Source: Cylindrodendrum hubeiense
Lineage: Eukaryota > Ascomycota > Sordariomycetes > Hypocreales > Nectriaceae
Direction of reading: 5' to 3'
Assembly (NCBI GenBank): GCA_014621425.1
Contig: JAANBB010000029.1
Span: forward strand, 124,001 to 188,000
DNA: 64,000 nt
The notes under the pieces are model-generated. The model was not told the DNA's origin. It worked only from the letters and a program-made list of their open reading frames with translations, and searched no databases. A program made the position numbers and the translations under genes. Shown here in pieces: positions 11,701-23,454 of this stretch. The first letter of the stretch is position 1. Each line of letters begins with the position of its first letter.

Positions 11701-12878
11701 TTACTTGGTCGTCAACTCCACATCCCGTGTGGCTGTGATATTCACACCCCTTTCAATGATGCGCTTTGGGCTATCATTTTCCCATGATGCACTCGCAGCG
11801 CGACCTCCAGGGATCGCAAATTCTCCTAACGCGATCTGCGAGCCCTGGCTATGCTCAAAACGACGATAGTTTGAGACATTATTTTGGAAGCCACTGGTTG
11901 TCTCTTTTGTGTCCGCGCCGGATGATCCGGCGAAATGGCGGAACAGGAGTCGGAACGCTACCAGGGAACCAGCTATGAGAGCTAGAGCGAGCTCGATATT
12001 TGTCCAAATAACAATGGGGCCAAGCCCGACTGTTGAGATTAGAAACGCACTGGAGATTTATTTGCGGGTGTAATGGCGGCTTACAAGAGAAAATCTGTCT
12101 TGTTGGTGAAGTTGATCAACGTTTTTAGTCGGATCAACGTTGCTGTGCTGGCGAAAATACCCAAAGATAGAACACCCATTACAATAGCTTTCTTCCTCCA
12201 CGCCATCTGGACCTTCCAAAGAAGGAAAACTGGGAGTCAGGCAATAATCCAGTCGACCATGATATTGACTGCGGAGTATGTATAGGCCAAAATTACCTTA
12301 TGAGTTGGGGGGTGGCATGATGCGCCCGGGTCAGTTTCCAAAAGCGATACATTCCAACTGGCAGCAATTGGCTTGCAGTCTGCAAGAATGTAAATGTTCG
12401 TGGTGAGAGATGCTGCGAAAATTATGAAAATCACAATGTACAGTGAGTACGCCATCCAACGGACATGCCCAGTAATGCGAATGAGATTCAAACAGAGGGA
12501 TGCCTTGATCGGGATATTCGCTGTGACGTGAAATATCTCAAAAAAGAAAAAAGATCGTTGGGCTTCTATGGCTTCTTCCGGGGTGTATCGCCCGGTGTGC
12601 ATACCGAGGCCATTCCAGCACCCATGAAGGATGAAAGCTGCCGAAATAAGCCAGAGTATCTGGGCGCCTTCATTAGCACCTCTGAATGTAGGAGCTTTAA
12701 AAAATGGTTCGGAATATAGTTTCACCAAACCTGCAACAAGCAAATAATCATCCATCCCTCGACCTCTATACCTGGTTCGGATCCAAATTCGCAGAGCAAC
12801 CAGAATGGTACAGATGGGTATGAAAGCAGTAGATACCGCAAATAGTATCTTCGAATAGTCGTACAGTTGGTCTATCAT
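11701..12878 (-). pseudogene. Fungal rhodopsin-domain (PTH11-like) integral membrane protein with in-frame stop
   Basis: The reading frame encodes a seven-helix membrane protein of the fungal rhodopsin/PTH11-like family. The first helix is KILFAVSTAFIPICTILVALRIW, followed by a GRGMDDYLLVAG motif. Later helices end with the signature VDWIIA-LPVFLLWKVQM. A 66-bp intron at 12660-12725 (CTAAT branch point) removes a non-membrane insert. A TGA at 12237-12239 interrupts the signature between A and LP, yet coding similarity continues in the same frame through three more helices and a tail ending at 11701. A last intron near 12030-12084 is uncertain: a 35-bp version keeps frame, while a more normal 55-bp version does not. 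This is either a recent nonsense mutation or a base error. Confidence 0.65.
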
Positions 12879-14266
12879 TCCGATTCGCGTCTAGTGAGTT
12901 GGAGATTTCCTGTGCGGGCACTCGAATGACTCTTGAGAGTTGTATGTTTCGTTGACCTGGGTCCTTGTGAGATGAAATCTCTTCGATATGGTTGTCGAAG
13001 CAAAGCTGAAGTTTCTGCTGGGTGTGGTTTTCTATCGGAGAATAAACATATCTCAATCCGTTGATGATGTTGTGTGAATGCGTCGCCAATTTACGGACAG
13101 CGAGGAAGTGCGAGGAAGGTGAACCGGTGCGCCAGGACACAGACTAGAGTATATAATCAACGCCTCAGTCGCAAAGGCTAAGCTACTAGCTATAGTAAGG
13201 CTAGTACAAGGTCGTGAACCTAGCTAGTGGTGCTAATCTACCAGCCGAGCGGCATCTGGGTAGTTAGCATTCCATTGTCCATTCCAGGAGATCAAAGCGG
13301 TAGGCATTACAACCGATCAGACACGTGACTGGGGAATATCTGTCTCACGGCCTGAGATGCTGTGTATTACACATAGGGAAATGGATACAATAGAGGGGCC
13401 AAATTGACTGTTAAAATTGATGATAAATACGGCTGCAATGGATACGGTTTCTTGTAGATATCGTTTAATCAGATAGATGATGATTAACATGTTTCATCGT
13501 GAGAGATGTCCCTTTTCCACAGTCCCTCCTACCTTAGTCATGGTAGCCGGACCGGACGCTCCGTCTAACACAGACTAAGCGAATCCGGGCCCTTTTTCGA
13601 TTCGTAAATTGCTCAAACTCAGTACCTACGCTTGGCTGAAAACAAGCTTTGTCTCTCTGGTTCCCAGAATGGTTAGCCATGTCAGATTCCTTCCGGGGCA
13701 GCCGCAGTAAGTGTTAGCTGTCAGAGCATGATAGCAGCATGCGAGTGGCGGATTTTAATTACTATAGTCATCGGGACGCTTCAGTCGGGCTATATCAACC
13801 ACCTGACCCCTCATCTAAATTCCCTTCTCATTGTCTCTCCGTAGCAACACAACCTGAAACCAGTAGAGGTTCCAGGGATCCCTGTACAAGGGGCTCTTCC
13901 GTCTGATAGGACCTACCTGGAGGACGGCCAGGACTCTCGGAAGCCGCTGATATGGAAATGGTTGCAAATTACATGTGGACACTATCACTAGGTGCAAAGA
14001 AATAATGAACCAAAGTGGGGGGATTTTCAACAGGAGGTGCTTGGAGAAAAACATACAGGTATAATCGGGAGCATGTAGGGTCTTGGGAAGAGATATATAA
14101 TAAGGCTAAATTTATCTAGCGAAATGGTGCCGATACATATCACTGGTCACCGACACGGGCCTCCAGTAAGGGTCGGGTGTGCTGTAACGGATTTGAACCT
14201 CAGAAGTTCACTGAAGTAAAAGTCTAAAGTCTTTAGTCCAATTAAGCTGTCGAGTATTCAGAGGCA
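12879..14266. other. Intergenic region, no gene recognised
   Basis: This 1.4-kb stretch includes the promoter of the rhodopsin-like gene and the 3-prime side of the next regulator. One CGG-N5-CCG palindrome lies at 13553-13563. The open frame at 13815-14054 shows no motif. Confidence 0.4.
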
Positions 14267-16918
14267 CTAATTAATTGAGAGTAGATTGCTTCCATAACCA
14301 TCTAAGTCATGTACAATCCAGTCATTGAAAAGGGTTCCATCATCTTCTTCTGCCTGCTTAACTTCGGGTGCCATATCGAAAGAATATGGGCTTTGATGCT
14401 GGACCACGAATGTCTCTCCCTCTTTAATACAACTCTCTATGCATCGAATCGACTGCAGCGCTGTAGCTTTACGCGTCATGGGCTGTAGTGAGTCAGAAGC
14501 CGTCCTTGAGAATAGATTCCGCAGCTTGCAGGGAAAGTCTGCATCACCGGGTAGCCTGCCTTGGCTGAAGCTAAAGTCCATTGCCAACACAAGATGCAGG
14601 TATGTGGTTGGCCGAAAGGTTAAGATATCTGTCCATCGAACTAAAAGAGGATCAACGATCCGAGTCTTGTTCGGTGGCGGAACATGGTCAACCAAGTGCG
14701 CAAGCTGTGGCAGCTGCATTATGAACTGCACTGTCTGGCCAACCCACTTAACTCCGTCATATTGAGACTCATATGCTTTCATTGCTTCAATTAGCAGATT
14801 CAATTGCACTTTTGATGTCCCACTGGAGAGTCTGAAATCAACCATATGAAGTAGAAGTGGCAGTGCGGTGCAATATGTACTGTACAACGCGTTAGTGGCT
14901 GTCAGATTTCGAGATCTGGTAATACTTACGCGCTTGCTGGGAGGTATTGGTTGAATCTCAACTTGAGCAGTTCTCTTACACACCCAGTGACTCCATAAAT
15001 GGCCTTTTCAAGCTCAAAATGAGTATCGAATGCCCATTTACTACTACCAGGCGACGTTGATACAGCGATCGCGGCCTGGACCATTTGATGATGTGATAAT
15101 GACGCTTTGATGGAACTTTCCAACGCCTTTAGTTAATACGGCTAGTCACAAAAGATCAATATGGGCAACTTACTGATAATAGATGTACATTAAAGTGGTA
15201 TGTGCTGCAACCGACTCTGGCAGACGTTTCATTTCTTGCAGGTCCGTTCCTCCGGCGTCAGGAAACCTCAGTATTGCGGCATCATACCATTGATTCAATC
15301 CGGCAGTGCACTTCTGTATTTTTGTTGCCTCTTCGGCGCTAACGAGTCTGTCCAACTTCATTTCCTCGTTCAGTGGAAACAGGAGTGGGCATACATCAGT
15401 CAAAAGTAGACACATCTCGACCAACTGAATAAATACTTCAATCAAGGATTTTTTAGTAGATCCGTTGTAAACACGAGAGTCGGATATCTCGTCTGCAAGG
15501 TCATCATATCCAAAAGTCGAGTCGGGGTCTAGGTTCAAACGGGCTCGAGGGATTTGGATGCCCCGCCTCAGCGAGATGGCCAGAATGCGATCGTGGACAA
15601 TGCAGCACCACCATAAGCGCTTCAACGCATTTTGTCTCTTCGCATCTTGACAGTATCCCACCTTTTTCTTTGTCGATGAGTATTGATGAGCCTCTGCTCT
15701 CGTGGCACTTCCGATGGCAACACTGAGCCAGAATGTGCCTGGCTTACTTGCCACTCGATCATATGATGGAAACTGGTAGGAGAGCAAAAGAGCCGCTTGA
15801 GCAACGTAAAGTGGAGACCGCTCAGAGTCAAAGTCATACAAAGCCTTGGCGCGATGATAAAACGCTCTTCGAGCATTGTGGATACTGGTGAAGCCCAACG
15901 CGTTGATGGTGTGTTGAGAAACAAAACTGCAACTTGCAAACATCATTGCTTGGAAAACCATAAGTGGAAACGCCTGATTGTCCCCACCGGAGCTCTCTTC
16001 ATCCGGTATCTGGTGGTACATGTCCCAGAAATGTGACTCGTGGAGAACGGGAAGCAATGGGTGGGCATGCAGGAAATATTTCTGCATGAACTCATCGAGA
16101 AACGGTTTTGTGGGTACTCTCAAACACCCTTTTAGTTCGAGGTAGTTGATGTCTTCAGGAGCAAGGTTGTGCAAGTTGAAGATTTTTAGAAATGGAAAGT
16201 GCGTATAAATGACATCAGCACTGAGCCCCAGCTGATTTCGTCGAGGCCATTCTGTAATCACAGGACTATGAAATACTCCTGGCCTGCTAGTCGACAAGGT
16301 GCCATTTGCATATGCGGTAGACGACTCCTCGAACAGAGTGCTAGAGCGGAATGACTGAGGGATTACTAATGGAACATTATTTGAGTCATTACTCGGCTTT
16401 CCAATTTTTGAGTTCTTTTGAAATCCCGTGTCGCACTCATCCACCGTAGCTTGATTCGAGTTTGTGGGTGTTGCGCTTTCGTTATTCCAGGTGGAGTCCG
16501 TAGGATAACCACCAAAGAGTGATGTAGGCGACGCTGACTGGCTCAAGATTTCAATCGGTGAATCTCGTGTATTTGTGAGGACGGAGGCTTTCTGACCACC
16601 AGCTATGTTGTTAGCCGGCGTAGGTGCCTTTGAAAGCTGTTTACTCCTGTCGTTGGAGCGTTTGCGGCTTCTTGTGTAGAAATTAGTATTTCTTCCTTGT
16701 TACGAGGAGGCTTTCACCTACTTTTTAGATGCTTTGTCCGGCACAATGCATGTCTCATTGTCAAGGTAGCAATTTCTACATGGCTGACCGCACCGAGAGA
16801 CATCGCATCGTATTTTGCGTCCTCGGCAACACAGGCAAGCTTTTGGCGATTTTTGGCGGGCCTTCTTAATGGAGCTGGACGTATCAGCCTGTGAAGTCTC
16901 AAGTCTGGCAGATGCCAT
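14267..16918 (-). CDS. Zn(II)2Cys6 transcription factor, CTF1-like
   Basis: Four exons (16722-16918, 15174-16670, 14930-15115, 14267-14879) give 830 residues, and all junctions keep frame. The binuclear zinc cluster is C28/C31/C38/C47/C50/C57, in the form KACLCCRGRKIRC...QPCRNCYLDNETC. The QPCxNC spacing resembles the cutinase factor CTF1-beta group. The fungal_trans domain covers roughly residues 200-600, including FLHAHPLLPVLHESHFWDMY and KRLWWCCIVHDRILAISLRRG. The third exon uses an acceptor at 15116 that gives YIYYHSIKASLSHHQ. The start is the ATG shortly before the cluster; longer upstream frames lack support. The downstream target is unknown. The Rieske oxygenase lies behind its promoter on the same strand. 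Confidence 0.87.
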
Positions 16919-17899
16919 TTTAATTGATTCGTTGCCGTTCAATAGTAAACGGGAGATAGCCAGGCTGGTGAACAATTCTGGCGATAGATGTGAGATGGAT
17001 GGTGTCAGGTTTCCTCCAGGTTCCTTCAATTTCTCGATCGCAGGTCCACATGCTCTCACACTCGCGAGATCCAGCCTCACTGCCCTGAGACTAGTCTAGC
17101 TCTGGTTAGAGAACCGGAAGCGCGATAATGTGGGACGATGTGGAACTATGTGGGTGATGTGGGTGATGTGGGTGATGTGGGGCACTTCGCCACGACACTC
17201 AGGCTCAAGTTAAATCAAGTGTAGGGTAGGTTGGTGACGAATGTATGGCCTCAAGAATGGCAAACACAGCTTTGGTAAGAAGAGAACACTGTCATGTAAG
17301 GCGGTATATACAAGCGCAAAGATCTCAAATGATTGGTTTTGTTTCATTCATACGTGCAAGATGTTGGATATAAAACTTCTCGATGGACCACAATGATCGA
17401 CATCACCGTAATTCTATTGGCAAGTCTTCTGCTCCCCTAGCCGAGACCTTTGAGCTATCTGGTTTCAACACATCCCCTTAGGTGTGCATGTCTGTTCGCA
17501 ATTATGAGAACACGATTAAACGGGATTGAAAGGTTACAGTATATCCGTGAAAAATGGACTGGGTCTTTTAATTTTCACTCACCTGTCTTTATCGCCATAT
17601 CTGCCGTACGTAGTGATTCAACATCCAGTTGCGTAGCAACTGTTCAGCTAGCAAACCATTATCCTCCTTCTCCAGTCTCCCAATGCCCCAACCCTCCATG
17701 TTTGATCTCTGTTACTCTTCTGCGTCATCTTAAAAATTGCTGCCCCATATGATCCCTGTAGGCCTCTGTAGCACCAGTAGATGCTCGTTTGACATAACAT
17801 TCCGGAATACCATGTTAAATTAGCATGCAACCCAAATTCCACCACTAACCACCATTGTGGACACATCTGTTCCAGGATTTTCTGGTTATAAATACCTCT
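16919..17899. other. Intergenic region upstream of the CTF1-like gene
   Basis: This is about 1 kb between the CTF1-like start and the 3-prime end of the Rieske gene. It contains a 9-bp tandem repeat close to the regulator. No gene was recognised. Confidence 0.4.
17148..17180. repeat. 9-bp minisatellite (GATGTGGGT unit)
   Basis: Three to four head-to-tail copies of a 9-bp unit lie about 240 bp upstream of the CTF1-like regulator. Less regular ATGTGG words precede them. This could vary in length between strains. Confidence 0.8.
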
Positions 17900-19261
17900 T
17901 TACCACTCCAAGGTACTCGCTTGCTTGCTACATGCCAAGGTTGAGCATAGACCCAAGTCTTTCCCTGTTGCATAAGCCCCCGTAGGCAGTGCTGGCCGAG
18001 CCGGGTTAATCTCCTGCTTAGCAGCTTCCTCAAGCTTCCAATGACTTTGAAGAAGTTCCCGTACACGGCTCTGGAAGTACAGAGGCCCTTCCTCCATATG
18101 TGGATGCATCTCGCCGTTGACGAAAATGCCAGAATTCAGGTTCTTCTGCGCATTGTTGCAAAGCCACTTATCTTCTCCCAAAATCCTTTTGAACATGGCG
18201 TCGATCTTTTCGAAATCTTCATCGCTAGCGTTCTTATGTCGATAGACTTCATACTCCATGGAAGAGTGGAAAGGCGAGGTCGGTACACACCTCATCATGT
18301 AAAAGAAGTGTGGCCTGCGATGGTCAGCAACCGGTGTATCAGTTCTCGATAAATGGGATACTTACGACACAGTCATACATATGTTGGGAAAATAATAGTT
18401 GCTGACAATGGTCAAGCCCTCGTCTGCTTGTTTCTCCGACGTGTTGGCGAAATGTTCAATATTCCCACCTGTGGTCTCAACCTTGTAGGCGTGAAGATCT
18501 GCAATAGATCCAGCGTCAGGGTGAGCCGTTTTGCAGTGGTAGCATTCGTTGTAGTTGTCGGCCAAAGTCTTCCAGTTGTAGTCCCCGCTCATTTCCCATG
18601 TATGGTCAAATTGATAATCATCGAAATTGAATGTCTGGTGCCTCGCCTTTTGATCAATCTTGTTGAACTCCTGAGAGAAGGGTTCGGGCTGCTCCGAAGC
18701 ATCCAAATTAATCCAGATGAAGCCGTTGGCATCGACATGTACATGGACGGGGAAAAGACCATTCTCGGCTTTATCAAAGCTCTTCATGTCAGAGTATCCC
18801 GGGGCCTTGGCGAGTTGACGATTTAAGCCATAAGACCAACCATGATATTTGCATGAGAGCATACTTGATTGACCTTGTTCCTTGGTGACAATGGGGAAGG
18901 CTCGATGTCGGCAAATGTTGTGAAATCCGTTGATCTTTCCGTTATTGTTCCTGACAAGAAAAAATTGGAAACCAGCTTCTTCGAATCTGATCCATGCACC
19001 GTTGTCTGTGAATCTGAGTTTATGCGTGACGAGTATCCATTTCTTAGAGAAGATTGCTCTTCGTTCTAGTTCGTAAATCTCCTCAGATCTGTACCATGCG
19101 GATGGTAGAGCTCGGACAGTAGTGGGAGGCTTCCCAGATGACGTAGTGGCCTTTTGGGCCGAATAGGCCAACCAAAGAAACCTTGCGAGTAACGCGATTC
19201 CGAAAGCACCAGCAGCGGAAAAGAGATTGATGTTAAATGGAAGCGTGGCGGTGAGAGACAT
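17900..19261 (-). CDS. Rieske mononuclear iron oxygenase, membrane-anchored
   Basis: Two exons (18366-19261 and 17900-18314, with a 51-bp intron) encode 436 residues. The Rieske [2Fe-2S] ligands are C117/H119 (CRHRAF) and C137/H140 (CKYHGW). The catalytic iron site lies in DNYNECYHCKTAH, with E239, H242 and H247. The architecture matches alpha subunits of ring-hydroxylating and choline/betaine/stachydrine-type oxygenases; the DNYNECYHC context is common in the N-methyl-compound branch. A hydrophobic helix at residues 12-33 suggests a membrane anchor, which is unusual for these soluble enzymes. No reductase partner is encoded in the window. Two flavin amine oxidases and a carrier lie just beyond, which suggests oxidative demethylation. 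A CGG-N5-CCG palindrome sits 195 bp upstream of the ATG. The substrate remains inference. Confidence 0.88.
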
Positions 19262-19413
19262 CGTAGAATCAGACTTGCTGGGACAAACAGGGATTCGATA
19301 TAAGTGAGCAGATTGGACTTGGTGAAGCTGAGCATCGACTTCCAGATAAAAGTTTGAAACCTCAAATGAACCTTTAAACATATGTAAATGAATGTAGTGA
19401 AATACAGTTGAAT

Positions 19414-19466
19414 CGGACTGAATCCGTGAATTATTGCTAGTCGTGATCATGTGAGCGGAGAATCCG
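19414..19466. promoter_or_regulatory. CGG-N7-CCG and CGG-N5-CCG palindromes in Rieske promoter
   Basis: CGG-N7-CCG lies at 19414-19426 and CGG-N5-CCG (spacer AGAAT) at 19456-19466, both about 150-200 bp upstream of the Rieske ATG. Inverted CGG triplets with a fixed spacer are the known type of site for Zn2Cys6 dimers. A further N7 copy is at 19746-19758. Binding is inferred. Confidence 0.45.
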
Positions 19467-20557
19467 ACCTGCAAGATCACACGACCGGCGAAGGGGCAAC
19501 GACGAAATCCACGAAGAAAAACTAGAGCAGCAAAGATCGGTTCCACCACAGAATCATACTAGCGATACGCCATTATTTACTTTGCGCACACACTATTGGA
19601 AAATGAAGATGACAGTGAGGTGACCTGGACGGCATCAATCAATGATGCGTTTCGGCGATTCTGGGAAACCTACATTGGCTTGAAACTGCAAGCTAAGGAA
19701 ACTAGCTTCAAAAAATAGGGCTTGCGTGTCAGTGTGTGGGCTGCTCGGGAAGAATCCGTGAGATTCCGTGAGAATCCGGCTATACACTCACATGGGCCGT
19801 AAGTGAAAACAAAGAAAAGGACCGGGTCAAGCGACATTTTTGCTCTATTCGAACAAAAAAGATTAATCTGACACAGATGTTCATCCGCGATCCGGCATCA
19901 GGCTCATATTGTTCCCCGCTTTTCCCTCATCTCCTGAGAGCCGTATCAATTTCCGCAATTAACCATTGGCCTGGTTGTAATTCACTGATCATGTCATCAG
20001 TACGGTCCTACTCCACTTATTCACGGCCAATGCACCCCCAATGGGCCCAGGAGTTTTATCAGCGGAAAGGGGCAAAAAATACGTGGTGTGATGTAACACT
20101 CCAGGCATGTAATCGTATGACCAGGATGGGAGTGCCGTCATCATCTTAACAGACATGACAAGTCTCTAGCCACCGGAAATATCACCGAGTCAGGGGTTAT
20201 TGGCACAGTAATCGGCTGCTTGGGTTGGCTCATCTGCAAATGCCATGATGTTACTACTTGGATCATTTTTTGTGTTGGAGCTTAACGATCTATGATGGAG
20301 AGAATCATTAAATTACATCATTGTTGCTATGTAGTAGGATATATGCTGGGAGGCGAAGCTGGTCTACAGCGATCAGCTAGAGGTCGAGATTGCTATCTCG
20401 TTAATACGATAGAGGTAACATTCATTCAGATGGCAACTTTGGGTCACGTTGATAGCGTATGTTCGCCAAATGGGTATAGCTGGCTCGCTTGCTCTTTGAT
20501 CTCCAATCAGTGACCCATCACTGGATGGAGAGAAGGTTGCTGATCCATCTAGGAACA

Positions 20558-20570
20558 CGGGGAGATCCCG
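20558..20570. promoter_or_regulatory. CGG-N7-CCG element shared with the oxidase promoter at 26261
   Basis: The 13-mer CGGGGAGATCCCG lies 290 bp upstream of the MFS ATG. The same 13-mer occurs at 26261-26273, and the match continues for seven bases with one mismatch. Conservation over 20 bp makes a shared regulator plausible. Confidence 0.5.
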
Positions 20571-20858
20571 ATGATCCGGCTCATTCCCCACATATGACAA
20601 GGAGAGTCTTTATCTTTGGTACAAGCCACAATATCCAATGTACCCCGCGTTTTGATCCTGGGGAGGATCCACTTGGTCTTGACTAAGTTGTAAATTGCTT
20701 GGCGAGCCTAGACAACTAGAGAGGGGAATGGACGGTTGCCATAATGCCAAAAGCATATAAGGCCTCTTCCTGTCAAGTAAAAGCCGTTTCTTCTCCCCCC
20801 TTTCCCTCACTCTTATCGACTACAACCCATCTTGTGTTTATTGATTTAGCCAACAAGC

Positions 20859-22681
20859 ATGTCGTCGAAAGACGTTCCACCCAAGCTTGGCCCTGCAGGC
20901 GACATCGAAGAGAAGAACCCCGCAATGGGCGGTGACAATCTTTCTCTTCGTCCTGGGTCTCACATAACTACCATTGACATCCTAGGTGGCGCGCTGGATC
21001 CAGTGCTTGCAGCCAAAACACACCTCGTCAACGAGGTAGAACCCACTTCAAACATGTACTACAAGCTAATCTAATATTTCGTGAAGGCCATGAATGAGAT
21101 TGGTTGGACTAGATTCCACCTAAAGTTGTTTTGCTTGACCGGCTTCGGCTTTGCAGTCGACTCAATGGCAGCATTTTTACAGAGTGTCGCAGCATCACAA
21201 GCTTATCTTGAAATAGGAAGCGGCAGATATCCCACTGCTGCAACTATGACTCTTTATTCTGGTCTTCTCGTCGGGGCTCTTTTCTGGGGCTTTAGTGCTG
21301 ATATGATCGGCCGCCGCATTGCCTTCAACACAACACTTTTCATAGCGTCGATTGCTACCATTGCTGCCGGTGCCGCGCCGAATTGGATCGCCTTTTGCGT
21401 TTTCGTCGCCTTTCTCAGCTTTGGAGCCGGCGGAAACCTTGTCCTGGACCCAACAGTTATGCTAGAGTTTGTAGCAGCCAAGCAGCAATGGGTCATCACC
21501 GCCATGGCTGGTTGGTGGGGGATTGGACAGGCTTCAGCTGGCGTTATAGCATGGGGATTTTACTGTAAGTCTTTCTGTGCCCCTTTCCATGTGCAGGTGT
21601 AAGTACTTACTGAATTTACTGACACGCCACCTAGCCCGGAACGATTGGACGTGCGATGCCGTCGAGGCGTGCACCTGGCAGAACAACAAGGCCTGGAGAC
21701 TTATTATGTTTACCGGTGGGTCCATCATATTTATCATGTCCATCCTTCGAATCTTCGTTATTAGGCTTCCGGAAACACCCAAGTACTTGGTCAGCACTGG
21801 TCAGGATGATAAACTTGTGTCGCTGCTCCACAAAATTGCCCAGAGATACGACCGACCCTGTGCCTTGTCGGTTGAACAGCTTCAGGATTGTGGCTCTGTT
21901 CACGATCATCGAATCAAAGACGGCTCATTCCAGTCGATCCCTTTTCGTGTCGGTAGAGCACTGATTACGCAGCTGAAGGGTCTTTTCGCCACGCGAGAGA
22001 TGGGACTTTCAACCATACTGATATGGGTTTCCTGGACGTTGATTGGCTTGGGATATCCGTTGTTCTTTCTCTATCTCCCGTGGGTACTCCAAATCTGATG
22101 GTGAAAGAAATGATATTAATCAAGCAATCAATTCAACAGTTCCTTGCTCAGCAGCCGTGTTCCAGGTTATGTGCCTTCATTTACAGAGACCTGGCGAGAC
22201 TACACAATCACAAATATCTGTTCCATCTTCGGCCCCCTCCTAGCTGCCGGTATGACCGAGATCAAATGGCTTGGACGTCGATACACTATGAGCATAGGTG
22301 CCATAATCACGAGTATTTTCTTCTTTGGCTATACTGCCATCAAGACACCGGCGCAGAATCTCGCGTTAAGCTGCTGCATTGTAAGTTGCGCTCGGACCTC
22401 CAAGGGCGTTATTAACTCAAGCGGTAGCTGTCTGCATCAATCTGTACTACGGAACATTATATGCATACACGGCTGAAGTGTTCCCGTCGGCCCAACGGGG
22501 TACAGGAAATGGTGTTGCGGTTGCTCTTAACAGAGTGATGGGGCTGGTCTCTGCTTTCATTGCGGTGACGGCTGATACTACTACAGTAACTCCTCTGTAC
22601 GTTTCAGCAGCTTTGTTTGTCGTATTGGCTTTGGTGTCAATTGTTCTTCCATATGAGCCACATGGACGGAACTCCTCCTGA
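20859..22681 (+). CDS. MFS transporter (SV2/SHS-like)
   Basis: This is a 12-helix major facilitator carrier of about 500 residues in five exons: 20859-21035, 21087-21564, 21635-22079, 22152-22384 (or 22380) and 22428-22681. The loop signature GFSADMIGRRIAFN follows the second helix. The C-terminal half has LYYGTLYAYTAEVFPSAQRGTGNG, typical of the organic-ion/sialate-like MFS branch in fungi. The last intron is a problem. The strong donor GTAAGT at 22381 breaks the frame, whereas a weak donor at 22385 keeps it and adds one residue, so a one-base lesion there cannot be excluded. It is divergent to the Rieske gene and in the same gene group as two amine oxidases. It may import the compound they degrade, but this is inferred from position only. 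Confidence 0.82.
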
Positions 22682-23454
22682 AGTTCTTTTATGAGGAGTC
22701 ATAGTATGGCATCATAGGGCGTAAGAAGCTTCATAGTAGCGTAAATACACAGTGTCACGCTTTATGTCCAGTTCCCTCGCGCGCTTGGCACCCCTTGAGC
22801 GATATAATGCTACGACTTCCCCCCTCACCATGGTACATTAAGAGGTTTAAATGGGTTAAGGAAGTTCATTATATCTTACTAAAATGGGCTTTAGTGCACA
22901 GTGGACTGAAGCAATCACACCCACCAACAACAGACGTAGGGTAGTGGTTTCTAAGGGCCTGTAAGATCCGTTATTGTGAACACAATCATAAAATAGGTAA
23001 GGAAGTAATTGATAGTCCGAATGCTAGACGCATGTGATAATATTACAAATGAGTTGAGGATTCAAATAATGTAGCAAAACATTTGCAATTAAAGGTTGTA
23101 CTTGCAGCGGGGTCAAGCTCTTAGAAGTGATCAAGAAAACTGTGGGTAGTCATGCGAAGGTCTGTAAATGTAAGATAAGATGCGTAGCAAATAAGGATAC
23201 TGGCTGTGCCTTAGTTATCCCCGGTGTCTCGCGTAGGTTGCTTGTCATCCCTGACCAACCTGCCAAATCCATCCAGCACATTACATATGTCTACTGATAC
23301 GTTCTGTTTCCCTGTGTGTACGGGGAGTGTTCTCCTTTTGACCATAAACGGTAAATAGGGGACCAACTTCAGTTAAAGCCATAATCTATCATAAATGCCG
23401 CCATTGTTTGGCTGTTTCTTCGTATAACGAACCTATTCCCAAATACCTTACCCC
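22682..23454. other. Convergent intergenic region, no gene recognised
   Basis: This AT-rich stretch lies between the 3-prime ends of the MFS carrier and the Zn2Cys6 factor. It should hold both terminators. No repeats or genes were recognised. Confidence 0.4.

Larger units (their letters stand above)
19262..20858. other. Divergent promoter region between Rieske oxygenase and MFS carrier
   Basis: This 1.6-kb region separates two divergently transcribed genes. It holds several CGG/CCG palindromes, listed separately. Short open frames here show no motifs. Confidence 0.5.

Noticed and set aside
13553..13563. CGG-N5-CCG site as part of the oxidase-cluster regulon
   Set aside because: It is isolated and far from any cluster start. 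About 15 such sites are expected by chance in 64 kb.
14160..14230. Possible tRNA suggested by a T-arm-like GGATTTGAACC
   Set aside because: The T-stem does not pair, and no D-arm or anticodon stem could be drawn.
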